A DNA stretch of 64,000 nt from Metabacillus flavus (GCF_018283675.1 NZ_JAGVRK010000001.1:1922001-1986000); one strand, 5' to 3'. Numbered from the stretch's first letter, positions 39,276 through 47,751 are shown. The notes: generated from the sequence alone by a model not told the origin. Numbers and translations are program-made.

Positions 39276-39322
39276 GAACCGCTTTTTATTGGTCAGAAAA
39301 CCAATAGAGGGCGGTTTTTTAT
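39276..39322 (+). terminator. Likely terminator in the yneF-39.5 kb gap
   Basis: ATTGGT and ACCAAT pair around CAGAAA, extended by AACCGC/GGCGGTT, and are followed by TTTTTTATTTT. The rest of this 400-bp gap (39147-39548) shows no coding frame or known element. Confidence 0.65.
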
Positions 39323-39548
39323 TTTGGCCCTTTTTCATGTGAGAATGGTTTCCAAACAGGTTCTTTGCTTAAGAATTGCTCAGGCTGATTGAAAAGGAAA
39401 GTGTGATAAGCCTGCTGAAGCAGAGGGAGATGTGAAACACTCCACAATTCTGATTCAGAAGATTTATCCAAAAAGAATATAGAACATCATGAAACAAAAA
39501 GGTTGTTCCTGCTGATTGACGAATAGTTGATTAGGAGGAGGTGTAAGG

Positions 39549-39752
39549 ATGCCGCAAATCAAAATTGTAATGATTATCGATGAAAGTGACGAATTCCATG
39601 ATACAGTGGATCTTCAAATAGCACAGCTTATGATGCAATCAGATTTCATTACAGTCAATATGAACACTGTCCGGGTATATGCAAAGGAAGTTACCAGTAC
39701 AGGAATCGTAAAATTTTATGGAGTCAAACGAAAACCGGAAGATATTAAATAA
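39549..39752 (+). CDS. Small hypothetical protein
   Basis: A 67-residue acidic protein that I do not recognise. It has a hydrophobic start (PQIKIVMIIDESDEFHDTVD) and a basic end (VKRKPEDIK), with predicted beta-alpha-beta character, no cysteines and no signal peptide. Coding is supported by a strong ribosome site (AGGAGGAGGTG, 39534-39544), an ATG at correct spacing and a bidirectional terminator after the stop. It converges with a Spo0E-family gene. Confidence 0.7.
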   Translation: MPQIKIVMIIDESDEFHDTVDLQIAQLMMQSDFITVNMNTVRVYAKEVTSTGIVKFYGVKRKPEDIK

Positions 39753-39769
39753 AGGATAAGGCGCAGTGA

Positions 39770-39812
39770 AAAAGGGAATGGCCGTTGTCTAGCGCCACTC
39801 CCTTTCTTTATT
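39770..39812. terminator. Bidirectional terminator at 39.8 kb
   Basis: AAAGGGA-A-TGGC (39771-39782) pairs with GCCA-C-TCCCTTT (39794-39805), one mismatch, between two converging small genes. Confidence 0.72.
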
Positions 39813-39990
39813 AATGCATATACTGCTGATTGTTATGAGGAAGAATAAACTGCTGATACTCATACAGCATTTTATCAAGTTCCTGGCTGTATTGGATAGT
39901 GACCGTTGAACTCATTCCATTTTTACTGACGATTTCATTAAGTTCATTTCGTTTTCGCTCTATTTCTTTAAGCATATCCTTCTTTGTCAC
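39811..39990 (-). CDS. ynzD: Spo0E-family aspartyl-phosphate phosphatase
   Basis: A 59-residue protein read from GTG 39990 (AAAGGA upstream). It is a two-helix protein with the family signature SQELDKMLYEYQ (about 35-46), where SQELD is the catalytic signature of Spo0E-type phosphatases. These enzymes dephosphorylate Spo0A-P and delay sporulation. B. subtilis has ynzD at this same place, between yneF and ccdA. A later ATG at 39975 is an alternative start. It is divergent from ccdA. Confidence 0.85.
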   Translation of the reverse strand: MTKKDMLKEIERKRNELNEIVSKNGMSSTVTIQYSQELDKMLYEYQQFILPHNNQQYMH

Positions 39991-40216
39991 TGCGATGTAT
40001 CCTTTCTATGTAAACTGCTGCATTTCGCTTGGGAAAACGTTATCGGTATTGATGGAATTATCTTCGTTAATTATAAGCTTTTATAGAGCTTCCTAAAACC
40101 TAGTAGTTTTAAGTGTAAGAAAATTGACATATGAATGACATAAAATGAAATATTTATTCGTAATCTTTCCGGATGTGGTACATTTAAAAAAGGATAATGT
40201 AGAGAGAAGGATGAGG

Positions 40217-40921
40217 ATGGCAGATTTAAATGCAATGCTTTCATTTGGAGCGGGGTTTCTTTCTTTTGTTTCCCCTTGTTGCCTGCCGGTTTACCCGGCG
40301 TTTTTATCTTACATAACCGGGGTTTCTGTTCAGGATTTAAAATCGGAGCATGGAATGCACAGAACACAGAGCATGCTTCATACACTCTTTTTTCTGGTTG
40401 GTTTTTCTGTGATCTTTGTGGCTCTTGGCTTTAGTACATCCATTATTGGGAGCTTTTTTATTAACTATCAAGATTTGCTGAGGCAGCTGGGAGCAATTTT
40501 AATTGTTTTCATGGGGTTTGTGACGCTTGGAATTTTAACTCCAAAATTCCTTTTGAAGGAGCGGAGACTTCAATTCAAGCATCGGCCTGCAGGATATGCG
40601 GGGTCAGTTCTGATTGGGCTTGGATTTGCTGCGGGATGGTCTCCCTGCGTTGGTCCCATTTTGACAGCGGTTATGAGTTTAGCTGGTTCCCAGCCGGAAT
40701 CTGCGCTGCTATATATGGTTAGTTATACGCTGGGATTTTCAGTCCCGTTTTTCATTTTAGCTTTTTTTATCGGCAAGATGCACTGGATAAAAAAGCATAC
40801 TGGCTCATTTATGAAAGCTGGGGGAGGCATTATGGTTGCAATGGGATTGCTCCTCTTCTTCGACGGTATGTCGGCTATTATCAACTATTTTACAAAACTG
40901 ACAGGTTTTACAGGGTTTTAG
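40217..40921 (+). CDS. ccdA: Cytochrome c biogenesis protein CcdA
   Basis: A 234-residue membrane protein with six helices, the DsbD-like electron conduit that carries reducing power from cytoplasmic thioredoxin to ResA and StoA-type proteins outside. The two redox cysteines are in SFVSPCCLPVYPAFLSYITG (about 16-35) and FAAGWSPCVGPILTAV (about 140-155). ATG 40217 lies 6 bases after AGAAGG; ATG 40211 and an upstream ATG at 40145 are less likely. yneI and ccdC follow, and the thioredoxin-like YneN is encoded at 47.9 kb. Confidence 0.93.
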   Translation: MADLNAMLSFGAGFLSFVSPCCLPVYPAFLSYITGVSVQDLKSEHGMHRTQSMLHTLFFLVGFSVIFVALGFSTSIIGSFFINYQDLLRQLGAILIVFMGFVTLGILTPKFLLKERRLQFKHRPAGYAGSVLIGLGFAAGWSPCVGPILTAVMSLAGSQPESALLYMVSYTLGFSVPFFILAFFIGKMHWIKKHTGSFMKAGGGIMVAMGLLLFFDGMSAIINYFTKLTGFTGF

Positions 40922-40974
40922 ACCTATAAATTTTTAGGGAATAAGTCGAATTTACTACTTTTTCCTCTTCTTTC

Positions 40975-40983
40975 TGTTATAAT
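40975..40983 (+). promoter_or_regulatory. Extended -10 promoter of yneI
   Basis: TGTTATAAT is a perfect TGnTATAAT element 41 bases before the yneI start. Confidence 0.6.
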
Positions 40984-41023
40984 GATATACAGATGAAGGC
41001 GAAGCATTATGGGGAGGGGTAAC

Positions 41024-41383
41024 ATGGCGAGGATTCTGATCGTTGATGATGCCAAATTTATGAGAGTTACATTGACTAATGTTCTTGAAGGAGCCAACCA
41101 CACAATAGCAGGGGAAGCCGAAAATGGCATTGAAGCGGTCAGCCAATATAAAACACTGCAACCGGATTTAGTAACACTTGATATTACAATGCCGGAGAAA
41201 AATGGACTGGATGCACTGAAAGAGATTATGGGAGAGTTCCCCTCTGCAAAAGTAATCATGTGTTCAGCTATGGGCCAGCAGAAAATGGTTGTAGAGGCTA
41301 TTGAAGCAGGAGCCAAAGATTTTATAATCAAGCCCTTCGATTCCAGCCGGGTACTTGAAGCGGTAGAGCGGGTACTGGGCTAA
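41024..41383 (+). CDS. yneI: CheY-like response regulator YneI (CcdB)
   Basis: A 119-residue stand-alone receiver domain. The acidic pocket is in ILIVDDAKFMR (about 4-14), the phosphoacceptor is Asp53 in TLDITMPEKNG, and the conserved lysine is in FIIKPFD (about 103). It has no output domain. In B. subtilis it lies between ccdA and ccdC but is not needed for cytochrome c synthesis. ATG 41024 follows GGGGAGGGG; the ATG at 41009 is before that site. Confidence 0.93.
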   Translation: MARILIVDDAKFMRVTLTNVLEGANHTIAGEAENGIEAVSQYKTLQPDLVTLDITMPEKNGLDALKEIMGEFPSAKVIMCSAMGQQKMVVEAIEAGAKDFIIKPFDSSRVLEAVERVLG

Positions 41384-41392
41384 CCAATACAT

Positions 41393-41423
41393 GCCATTTA
41401 GAATTGATCTAAATGGTATTTTT
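41393..41423 (+). terminator. Terminator after yneI
   Basis: CCATTTAGA (41394-41402) pairs with TCTAAATGG (41408-41416), followed by TATTTTT. Confidence 0.82.
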
Positions 41424-41525
41424 CATTTTATGAGAAAAAGGTATGCTTGGCAAACCCCTGTCATATGTTAACTTTGAGTAAATTGGTTTATAATAGAAGG
41501 ATCAAGATAAGAGGGATGATGAACC

Positions 41526-42011
41526 ATGGATTTAATAATCATTTCTACCATACTGGCGGTTGTCATGGGAACGATAGTTTTAGTAATAAGAATGCGAGCT
41601 TCCAGAAAGCCTGCCTCTGCTAAAAAAATCATCCTGCCGCCATTATTCATGAGTACAGGAGCCTTAATGTTTATTTTTCCGTTTTTTCATGTAACTGTTG
41701 CTGAATTTTGGGAAGCCATTCTTGCTGGAATGTTTTTTTCTATTTTTCTCATCAAAACGAGCAAGTTTGAAATTCGCGACAATGAAATTTATTTAAAGCG
41801 ATCCAAGGCATTTGCTTTTATTTTAATTGGTTTGCTGGCGCTGCGTGTGGTATTAAAGTCATTCTTAAGTCTTTCCATTGATGTCGGTGCTCTTAGCGGG
41901 ATGTTCTGGCTGCTTGCTTTTGGTATGATTGTACCTTGGAGAATTGCCATGTACATGTCCTATAAAAAAATCCAAAATCAGATCAATCCGCCAAATACAC
42001 AAGCGACGTAA
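41526..42011 (+). CDS. ccdC: Cytochrome c biogenesis membrane protein CcdC
   Basis: A 161-residue membrane protein (YneJ) with four or five hydrophobic segments and the pattern KIILPPLFMSTGALMFIFPF (about 36-55). Its exact role is unknown; it is found linked to ccdA across bacilli. The ATG follows AAGAGGGATGATG with a loose ribosome site. A palindromic terminator lies about 190 bases downstream beyond repeat sequence. Confidence 0.88.
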   Translation: MDLIIISTILAVVMGTIVLVIRMRASRKPASAKKIILPPLFMSTGALMFIFPFFHVTVAEFWEAILAGMFFSIFLIKTSKFEIRDNEIYLKRSKAFAFILIGLLALRVVLKSFLSLSIDVGALSGMFWLLAFGMIVPWRIAMYMSYKKIQNQINPPNTQAT

Positions 42012-42061
42012 AAAAGAGCTGTCCAGAAAATCAGTTTTCAAAGCTGCTTTTGCTGCTTGAA

Positions 42062-42170
42062 ATTGGATTGGTTTTTGCTGATTTTCACTGCAGGATGCTC
42101 AGGCGACCTGCTGGCGGGGTTTCGCCTGTCCAGCTAGTCTCGAACGTTCCACTCCAATCAGCCTAACCCA
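42062..42170 (-). repeat. Decayed MITE-like repeat copy, minus orientation
   Basis: Read on the minus strand it contains TGATTGGAGTGGAACGTTCG, GACAGGCGAAACCCCG and GAAAATCAGCAA, which parallel GATTGGAGCGGAAGGCG, GACAGGTGAGACCCC and the end of the 49.1-kb copy. The terminal TTAAAC segments are lost. Confidence 0.55.
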
Positions 42171-42199
42171 TAATTGGTCCAAGTACTATTTGAAAAACG

Positions 42200-42235
42200 A
42201 AACCCCCGGAATGCACAAAGCGTTCCGGGGTTTTC
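42200..42235 (+). terminator. Terminator downstream of ccdC
   Basis: CCCCGGAA (42204-42211) pairs with TTCCGGGG (42223-42230), extended by AA/TT and followed by TTTTC. Confidence 0.7.
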
Positions 42236-42321
42236 ATCATTTCTTCTTAGCAGGACTATTTATACAGTCCCTTTCTTTGTTACTAAAATAATAAAATGAC
42301 TCAAAGTGCTAAAATTTTACT

Positions 42322-42456
42322 GGGTGTAGCTTCCTCCAGCTTCAGCGCCTACCCCTTGAGGTCATAAGCCCCGCAGGATGCGTGTCAATTCTGAGGGGCG
42401 ACAGAACGTCGGGATATAGCAGAACTTCATTACTTAAAGGCGCTTGCGCTTTTGTT
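42322..42456 (+). repeat. Second dispersed repeat family (CTTCAGCGCCT type)
   Basis: It contains AGCTTCAGCGCCTACCCCTT, GAGGTCATAAGCC, GAGGGGCGACAG and ends AGGCGCTTGCGCTTTTGTTC. These are landmarks of a well-known intergenic repeat of Bacillus genomes, usually seen as CTTCAGCGCCT... GGCGCTTGCGC. The middle is diverged. It does not overlap yneK coding sequence. Confidence 0.6.
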
Positions 42457-42458
42457 CT

Positions 42459-42884
42459 TTAAAACATAGCCTTGTACATCTGATAATTGATTTGCTTTTC
42501 CTTTAGATGTTTAATCAGAAACTTATGGTCTCTCTTAGGTGTAGCCAATATATATCCTCTTATAACGTGATCCTGAGTGATGAATGGTGCTTTTTCTTGT
42601 AAGGCAAGCTCGCCGATTTTGCCGGCGATTTTCTCCCTGGCCACATCTCTGAAGAGCTCCGGTACAGGGGAGACTAAATCCTCGAGCAGATCCTTTTGCT
42701 GTTGATCCCAAAGATGGCGGGATTTCTGAATATAATGATCCTGCCAGTCCAATATTGATTTTCCGTCCTCTTTCGGCAAGCGCTTTAAAAACTTTCTAAA
42801 CATGAAATATCCGCCTATAGAGAGCATCGTAATCAGGAAGAATACCCAAAAAACAATAAACCATTGAAACCAGCCGTCAAGCAT
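42459..42884 (-). CDS. yneK: DUF2621 membrane protein YneK
   Basis: A 141-residue protein with one N-terminal transmembrane helix (about 5-27, FQWFIVFWVFFLITMLSIGG) followed by FRKFLKRLPKEDGKSILDWQ, which is characteristic of YneK, and a soluble C-terminal domain. Its function is unknown. The chosen ATG (42884) is preceded by GGGGTGAAGAGG; an ATG at 42908 has no ribosome site. It lies between ccdC and cotM as in B. subtilis. Confidence 0.9.
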   Translation of the reverse strand: MLDGWFQWFIVFWVFFLITMLSIGGYFMFRKFLKRLPKEDGKSILDWQDHYIQKSRHLWDQQQKDLLEDLVSPVPELFRDVAREKIAGKIGELALQEKAPFITQDHVIRGYILATPKRDHKFLIKHLKEKQINYQMYKAMF

Positions 42885-42946
42885 CCTCTTCACCCCAACT
42901 GTTTCCATTTATGCTTTTATTATACATGAAAACGAATGGGAAGAGG

Positions 42947-43102
42947 TCAAGCTTTTTCATTTCCACTAAGCGCAGTTAGCCAGATCTTCCTGATTACATA
43001 TGTTTTATACGATTCAAGTTTTCTCCGGTCAACCGGATGCTTCGTAATTCCCGCCTTCTTAAGCTCTGAAATATACCATCCCTTCGAACCCATATATGCC
43101 AT
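42947..43102 (-). CDS. Small DUF2639 (YflJ-like) protein
   Basis: A 51-residue basic protein beginning MAYMGSKGWYISELKKAGIT and followed by KHPVDRRKLESYKTYVIR. This is the pattern of the small YflJ/DUF2639 family of spore-forming bacilli, whose function is unknown. The ATG is preceded by a weak GGGG. It lies between yneK and a gerPA-like gene on the same strand, within a run of sporulation-associated genes. Confidence 0.78.
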   Translation of the reverse strand: MAYMGSKGWYISELKKAGITKHPVDRRKLESYKTYVIRKIWLTALSGNEKA

Positions 43103-43148
43103 CTTGAAAACCCCATTTCTTTTTCAGAGAGAATATGCTTTTAGATAG

Positions 43149-43388
43149 TTAATTAGAACGGCTTTGCCGCTGTGCGTTTGAACCAGTATTCATTGCTGCA
43201 GGAGCAGAAGGAGCTATATTTAAGGTTAATGGGGCTGAAGGGGGCTGGGATGTTTCTTCCATGGAGCCGCTGCCGCTGCCCTCCACTGATTTTGAAGCAG
43301 AAATCGTTCCTACATTCACCGCATTTCCGAAGTGAACGACACCTCCGGATACTTCATTAATGACGAGACTTTTAATATACACACCCAA
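43149..43388 (-). CDS. GerPA/GerPF-like spore germination protein
   Basis: A 79-residue protein. The N-terminal part (VYIKSLVINEVSGGVVHFGN, then AVNVGTISASKS) matches the small GerPA/GerPF family, which helps germinants pass through the spore coat. The tail is rich in Ser, Pro and Asn and of low complexity. The start is TTG 43388, eight bases after AGGAGAG; GTG 43382 is also possible. It is a stand-alone copy, away from any gerP operon in this window. Confidence 0.75.
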   Translation of the reverse strand: MGVYIKSLVINEVSGGVVHFGNAVNVGTISASKSVEGSGSGSMEETSQPPSAPLTLNIAPSAPAAMNTGSNAQRQSRSN

Positions 43389-43478
43389 AGTATGATCTCT
43401 CCTGTTTTTTTAGCAGTATATGTACAGGCTGAAGGGACGGTATAAGCGCTTGACTACAAAAGAAAAAAACAGAGACGG

Positions 43479-43865
43479 CTATCTCTGTTTAGGCTTTATA
43501 GTTAGCTTGCTATTTGGGAATGGAGAGTTTAGCTGTTCTTCTTTCTGGATCATGATCTCAAGAATTCCATTAGTGTATAAAGCAGACATTTCCCTTTTAT
43601 TCAGGCAGAAGGGCAGAAAAACCACCGCTTCTTTTTCAGGGAGCAGGGTTCGGATTGTGAGGCAGCTGTTCCCTTTTGTAATTGTGATCAGGTCCAGCAG
43701 AATACCGGTTAAATCAGCTTCAATAATGTACTGATCGCTTGTTTCATAAATATCGGTTCGGAATGAATCTGCAAACCCATTCGAAAAAGGATCATCTAAA
43801 AACTGAGCGAACCATTGATCCAGCCCTTCAAAACCAGAGGCGCCAGACCGTTTAGGATCATTCAT
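43479..43865 (-). CDS. cotM: Spore coat protein CotM (Hsp20/alpha-crystallin fold)
   Basis: A 128-residue protein with an alpha-crystallin domain: DIYETSDQYIIEADLTGI (about 40-57), the central KGNSCLTIRTLL and the C-terminal NGILEIMIQKEE, where GILEI is the conserved GxLxI-type strand. cotM of B. subtilis occupies the same place next to sspP. I chose ATG 43865, nine bases after GGAGGG; earlier in-frame codons overlap that site. The product belongs to the outer coat. Confidence 0.82.
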   Translation of the reverse strand: MNDPKRSGASGFEGLDQWFAQFLDDPFSNGFADSFRTDIYETSDQYIIEADLTGILLDLITITKGNSCLTIRTLLPEKEAVVFLPFCLNKREMSALYTNGILEIMIQKEEQLNSPFPNSKLTIKPKQR

Positions 43866-43956
43866 TTCAATCATACCCTCCAAAAGATACCTTTCATTAT
43901 TTTTATTCAGAAGCCGTTAATTAGTGAATGGAAGGGCCTAATGGAGGGAGAGAAAA

Positions 43957-44103
43957 TTACATATCGTGTCCGCTGTTGTGTTTCTGGCGGGAATGATTTC
44001 TGTTTTTCACTTTTTTAGAGCCGCTAAGCGGTTCAGGCTGTCCGGGCTGATCTCCCTTTGGAGCATTTTTTCTCATATCTTTGCCTGTGTTTTTATTGGT
44101 CAA
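43957..44103 (-). CDS. sspP: Small acid-soluble spore protein P
   Basis: A 48-residue basic protein read from TTG 44103 behind [27 protein letters not shown] and [20 protein letters not shown] make it almost identical to B. subtilis SspP (CotL), a minor spore-core protein. In B. subtilis it is cotranscribed behind sspO; here a gene on the opposite strand separates the two, so each needs its own promoter. Confidence 0.95.
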   Translation of the reverse strand: MTNKNTGKDMRKNAPKGDQPGQPEPLSGSKKVKNRNHSRQKHNSGHDM

Positions 44104-44156
44104 TTGAATCTCCTCCTTTCCTGTTAGCTTCTGCTTGAATCAGCGGAGTATTCGTG

Positions 44157-44164
44157 CATACATT
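44157..44164 (+). promoter_or_regulatory. Possible sporulation -10 element
   Basis: CATACATT resembles mother-cell sigma factor -10 elements and lies 56 bases before the coiled-coil gene at 44220. The upstream sequence TGAATCA is only a weak -35 candidate. Confidence 0.25.
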
Positions 44165-44219
44165 TAACGCAAAAGGAAAAGATATGAGAAGAAAAAAGCA
44201 AGGTGAAGGAGGAATGAAG

Positions 44220-44486
44220 ATGCCATACCATAAGAATAAGCAGCAGGCATTCCAGGCAGCTCAGCAGGAGGCTTCGGAAACGAAAAGCCATTTCGAGACA
44301 TTGGATTCAACGAGCAAGGATTACGGTTCTGAGCTTAAGCATTTAAAAGAAGAAGTCAATGAGACGAATGCACAAATTCAAAATGCACTTGAAGTTGCTT
44401 CCGAGCATCAGCGCAGCCAGCTGGAGACATTTCAAAAGGATATCAACCAGATTGTTCAGGAAATTAATGAAGTGGATGAAATTTAG
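44220..44486 (+). CDS. Small coiled-coil protein of unknown function
   Basis: An 88-residue protein, rich in Glu, Gln and Lys, predicted to be one long coiled coil (about 20-85, with heptads such as LKHLKEEVNETNAQIQNALE). There are no cysteines, signal peptide or membrane segment. ATG 44220 is 7 bases after GAAGGAGG. I do not recognise it. It sits on the opposite strand between sspO and sspP, splitting what is an operon in B. subtilis. The neighbours suggest a sporulation role, but this is inference. A perfect terminator follows. Confidence 0.75.
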   Translation: MPYHKNKQQAFQAAQQEASETKSHFETLDSTSKDYGSELKHLKEEVNETNAQIQNALEVASEHQRSQLETFQKDINQIVQEINEVDEI

Positions 44487-44495
44487 TAACCTAAA

Positions 44496-44522
44496 AAACC
44501 ACAGCGGAAGCTGTGGTTTTTG
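44496..44522 (+). terminator. Terminator after the coiled-coil gene
   Basis: CCACAGC (44499-44505) pairs with GCTGTGG (44510-44516) around GGAA, flanked by AAAA and TTTTTGT. Confidence 0.88.
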
Positions 44523-44605
44523 TATTTATACGGGAATTTCGGGAACAAACCTCAAGACTCCAGCTACTGCTTTAACTAATCTGGAATCTGCATGGAGGTT
44601 TTACG

Positions 44606-44755
44606 TCATTGATTTTTTTTGCGTTTTTTATTGTTCTGACGCTGTTCAGCTGTCAGCGGTTCGTTTTGAAATTCTTCATTGTAACCAGCACCGCTTCCCT
44701 GTGCCTTGGCTGAGTTCATACCTTCAACCAGATGATTAGCCTTGCGTTTAGCCAT
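44606..44755 (-). CDS. sspO: Small acid-soluble spore protein O
   Basis: A 49-residue basic protein: [20 protein letters not shown], then SGAGYNEEF and [15 protein letters not shown]. It matches B. subtilis SspO (CotK). The ATG is preceded by AGGGGGTG. It is a minor spore-core protein, usually transcribed by SigG in the forespore; I could not identify a convincing SigG promoter. It is divergent from aconitase, as in B. subtilis. Confidence 0.95.
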   Translation of the reverse strand: MAKRKANHLVEGMNSAKAQGSGAGYNEEFQNEPLTAEQRQNNKKRKKNQ

Positions 44756-44865
44756 ATTCAGCACCCCCTTAATCATTAGTTTTTACATGAAGAGCGTAAT
44801 CATGCAAAATCAAAACATGCAGGAAAGATTTTTTTATTTTAAGAAAATAAAGAATGATCACATCT

Positions 44866-44880
44866 ATAAGAAATTCTTAT
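44866..44880 (+). promoter_or_regulatory. CcpC operator upstream of aconitase
   Basis: ATAAGAAATTCTTAT is a perfect palindrome and an exact ATAA-N7-TTAT CcpC dyad. A half-site ATAA at 44915-44918 lies 42 bases further on, about four helical turns, as in the B. subtilis citB control region. CcpC releases repression when citrate is present. Confidence 0.82.
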
Positions 44881-45012
44881 ATTCTTCAATAACATCATTG
44901 ATATTTACTTATGTATAAAGTTGTATTAAGATTGAATTGTGAAGTTTGTGACGGTTCAAAGTAACCGTTTTCGACACGTTTGGTCGATAACAGCTTTAAG
45001 GGGGAGTAACAC

Positions 45013-47739
45013 ATGACGGAACAGCAGCAGCTGAATAATCAAGATGTATTTCAAGCACGTAAAACCTTCGACTTAAAAGGCAAAACGTATCATTACTATT
45101 CTTTGAAAGCGCTTGAAGACGCTGGGATCGGGCAGGTTACAAAATTGCCTTATTCCATCAAGGTTCTTCTTGAATCTGTGCTAAGACAGGTAGACGGCCA
45201 TGTTATTAAAAAAGAACACGTTGAAAACCTTGCAAAATGGGGAACAAGCGAGCAGCAGGAAATTGATGTACCATTCAAGCCTTCCCGCGTAATCCTTCAG
45301 GATTTCACAGGCGTTCCAGCGGTTGTAGACTTAGCCTCACTACGCAAAGCAATGGCTGAAATGGGCGGCGACCCTGACAAAATCAATCCGGAGATTACGG
45401 TAGATCTTGTCATTGACCACTCTGTTCAAGTTGATAAAGCTGGTACAGAGGATTCACTTCAATTCAATATGGAGCTTGAATTCCAGCGCAACGCAGAACG
45501 TTACAAGTTTTTGAGCTGGGCTAAAAAAGCATTTGATAATTACCGCGCGGTGCCGCCAGCAACTGGTATCGTTCATCAGGTAAACCTTGAGTACCTGGCG
45601 AATGTTGTTCATGCGGCAGAAAAAGATTCAGAAACGATTGCTTATCCGGATTCCTTAGTCGGTACGGATTCCCATACAACGATGATTAACGGAATCGGTG
45701 TCCTTGGATGGGGCGTAGGCGGAATAGAGGCAGAAGCAGGAATGCTTGGCCAGCCTTCATATTTCCCTGTACCTGAAGTAATCGGTGTAAAATTAACCGG
45801 CAAATTGCCTTCAGGAACAACTGCCACAGATTTGGCGCTTAAAGTAACCCAAGTTCTTCGTCAAAAAGGTGTTGTAGGAAAATTCGTAGAATTCTACGGT
45901 CCTGGTGTACCGGAGCTTCCACTAGCTGACCGTGCAACGATTGCAAACATGGCGCCTGAGTACGGTGCAACCTGCGGATTCTTCCCGGTTGACGGCGAGA
46001 CCCTTAATTACCTTCGCTTGACAGGACGCGATGAAGATCAAATCGATTTAGTTGAAACTTATTCCAAAGAAAATGACCTTTTCTACACACCGGATAAAGT
46101 GGATCCGATTTTCACAGATGTTGTTGAAATCGATCTTGGCGAAATTGAAGCAAATCTTTCCGGTCCAAAGCGTCCGCAGGATTTGATTCCTCTTTCTCAA
46201 ATGAAGGAAACATTCCACTCCCACCTGTCCGCTCCTTTCGGAAACCAAGGCTTCGGACTGGAAGCAAAGGATATGGACAAAGAAGTAACTGTTAAGCTTG
46301 CAAGCGGAGAAGAAACGGTTATGAAAACAGGTGCGATCGCAATTGCTGCCATCACAAGCTGTACGAATACTTCCAATCCGTATGTATTGATTGGTGCAGG
46401 TTTAGTGGCGAAAAAAGCCGTCGAAAAAGGACTTCAGGTGCCTGCATATGTCAAAACGTCTCTTGCACCGGGATCTAAAGTTGTAACGGGATACCTTGAT
46501 AACTCCGGCCTCATGCCTTACCTTGAGAAGCTTGGCTTCAACACAGTTGGTTACGGCTGTACGACATGCATCGGAAACTCTGGTCCGCTTGCAGAGGAAA
46601 TCGAAACAGCTGTTGCAGATGCTGATCTACTGATTACATCTGTCCTGTCCGGTAACCGTAACTTTGAAGGACGGATCCATCCTTTAGTGAAAGGGAACTA
46701 TCTGGCATCACCGCCGCTAGTCGTTGCCTATGCTCTTGCAGGAACGGTAAACGTTGACCTGCAAAGTGATTCACTAGGAAAAGACAAAGACGGAAATGAC
46801 GTATTCTTCCAGGATATCTGGCCTTCTTCTGAAGAAATTAAAGAAGTTGTGGCAAAAACCGTTACACCGGAGCTTTTCCGTAAAGAATACGATCGCGTAT
46901 TTGACGACAATGCCCGCTGGAATGAAATCGAAACAACGGATGAAGCTCAATATGTATGGGATGAAAATTCTACGTACATCCAAGCTCCTACATTCTTTGA
47001 AGGAATGTCTCCAGAGCCAGGAACTGTTAAGCCGCTGACAGCTCTAAGAGTTGTAGGTAAATTTGGAGATTCCGTTACAACGGATCATATCTCTCCAGCT
47101 GGTTCAATCGGCAAAGATACGCCTGCAGGACGTTATTTGCAGGAAAAAGGCGTTTCACCAAGAGACTTTAACTCATATGGCTCCCGCCGCGGTAACCATG
47201 AAGTAATGATGCGCGGAACGTTTGCAAACATCCGGATCCGCAACCAGATTGCTCCTGGCACAGAAGGCGGTTATACAACTTACTGGCCAACAGGCGAAGT
47301 AACATCCATCTATGAGGCTTGCATGAAATACAAGCAGGATGGAACCGGCTTAATGGTTATTGGCGGTAAGGATTACGGTATGGGAAGCTCCCGTGACTGG
47401 GCTGCAAAAGGAACAACTCTCCTTGGAATCAAAACAGTCATCGCAGAAAGCTACGAGCGGATCCACAGAAGCAACCTTGTGTTAATGGGCGTTCTTCCTC
47501 TTCAATTTAAAGATGGAGACAGCGCTGATTCACTTGGTTTAACTGGGAAGGAAGTATTTGAAGTATCAATTGGAGAATCCGTTAAACCTCGCGATCATGT
47601 AAAAGTTCGTGCGACAGATGAAGCAGGAAACTCCATTGAATTCGAAGCACTTGTCCGCTTTGACAGTGAAGTTGAAATTGATTACTATCGCCACGGCGGG
47701 ATTCTTCCAATGGTCCTTCGCGGCAAACTAAAAGCTTAA
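45013..47739 (+). CDS. citB: Aconitate hydratase
   Basis: A 908-residue monomeric aconitase of the IRP/AcnA type that converts citrate to isocitrate; without its cluster it can bind RNA. The [4Fe-4S] cysteines are in [12 protein letters not shown] (about 450) and [12 protein letters not shown] (about 515). The swivel domain carries [10 protein letters not shown]. The ATG follows AGGGGGAG. The control region has a CcpC dyad and half-site. Two short leader hairpins, ACGGTT/AACCGT (44951-44968) and TCGAC/GTCGA (44971-44987), precede the ribosome site. A terminator follows. Confidence 0.97.
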   Translation: MTEQQQLNNQDVFQARKTFDLKGKTYHYYSLKALEDAGIGQVTKLPYSIKVLLESVLRQVDGHVIKKEHVENLAKWGTSEQQEIDVPFKPSRVILQDFTGVPAVVDLASLRKAMAEMGGDPDKINPEITVDLVIDHSVQVDKAGTEDSLQFNMELEFQRNAERYKFLSWAKKAFDNYRAVPPATGIVHQVNLEYLANVVHAAEKDSETIAYPDSLVGTDSHTTMINGIGVLGWGVGGIEAEAGMLGQPSYFPVPEVIGVKLTGKLPSGTTATDLALKVTQVLRQKGVVGKFVEFYGPGVPELPLADRATIANMAPEYGATCGFFPVDGETLNYLRLTGRDEDQIDLVETYSKENDLFYTPDKVDPIFTDVVEIDLGEIEANLSGPKRPQDLIPLSQMKETFHSHLSAPFGNQGFGLEAKDMDKEVTVKLASGEETVMKTGAIAIAAITSCTNTSNPYVLIGAGLVAKKAVEKGLQVPAYVKTSLAPGSKVVTGYLDNSGLMPYLEKLGFNTVGYGCTTCIGNSGPLAEEIETAVADADLLITSVLSGNRNFEGRIHPLVKGNYLASPPLVVAYALAGTVNVDLQSDSLGKDKDGNDVFFQDIWPSSEEIKEVVAKTVTPELFRKEYDRVFDDNARWNEIETTDEAQYVWDENSTYIQAPTFFEGMSPEPGTVKPLTALRVVGKFGDSVTTDHISPAGSIGKDTPAGRYLQEKGVSPRDFNSYGSRRGNHEVMMRGTFANIRIRNQIAPGTEGGYTTYWPTGEVTSIYEACMKYKQDGTGLMVIGGKDYGMGSSRDWAAKGTTLLGIKTVIAESYERIHRSNLVLMGVLPLQFKDGDSADSLGLTGKEVFEVSIGESVKPRDHVKVRATDEAGNSIEFEALVRFDSEVEIDYYRHGGILPMVLRGKLKA

Positions 47740-47751
47740 TTTAAACGGAAA

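Noticed and set aside
39899-40096. A plus-strand frame of 65 residues
   Set aside because: It is the shadow of the minus-strand Spo0E-like gene, which has a family signature and a ribosome site.
42936-43148. A plus-strand frame of 70 residues
   Set aside because: It overlaps the minus-strand DUF2639 gene, which matches a known family.
43420-43734. Plus-strand frame of 104 residues opposite cotM
   Set aside because: It is antisense to a recognisable alpha-crystallin-fold coat protein and has no ribosome site.
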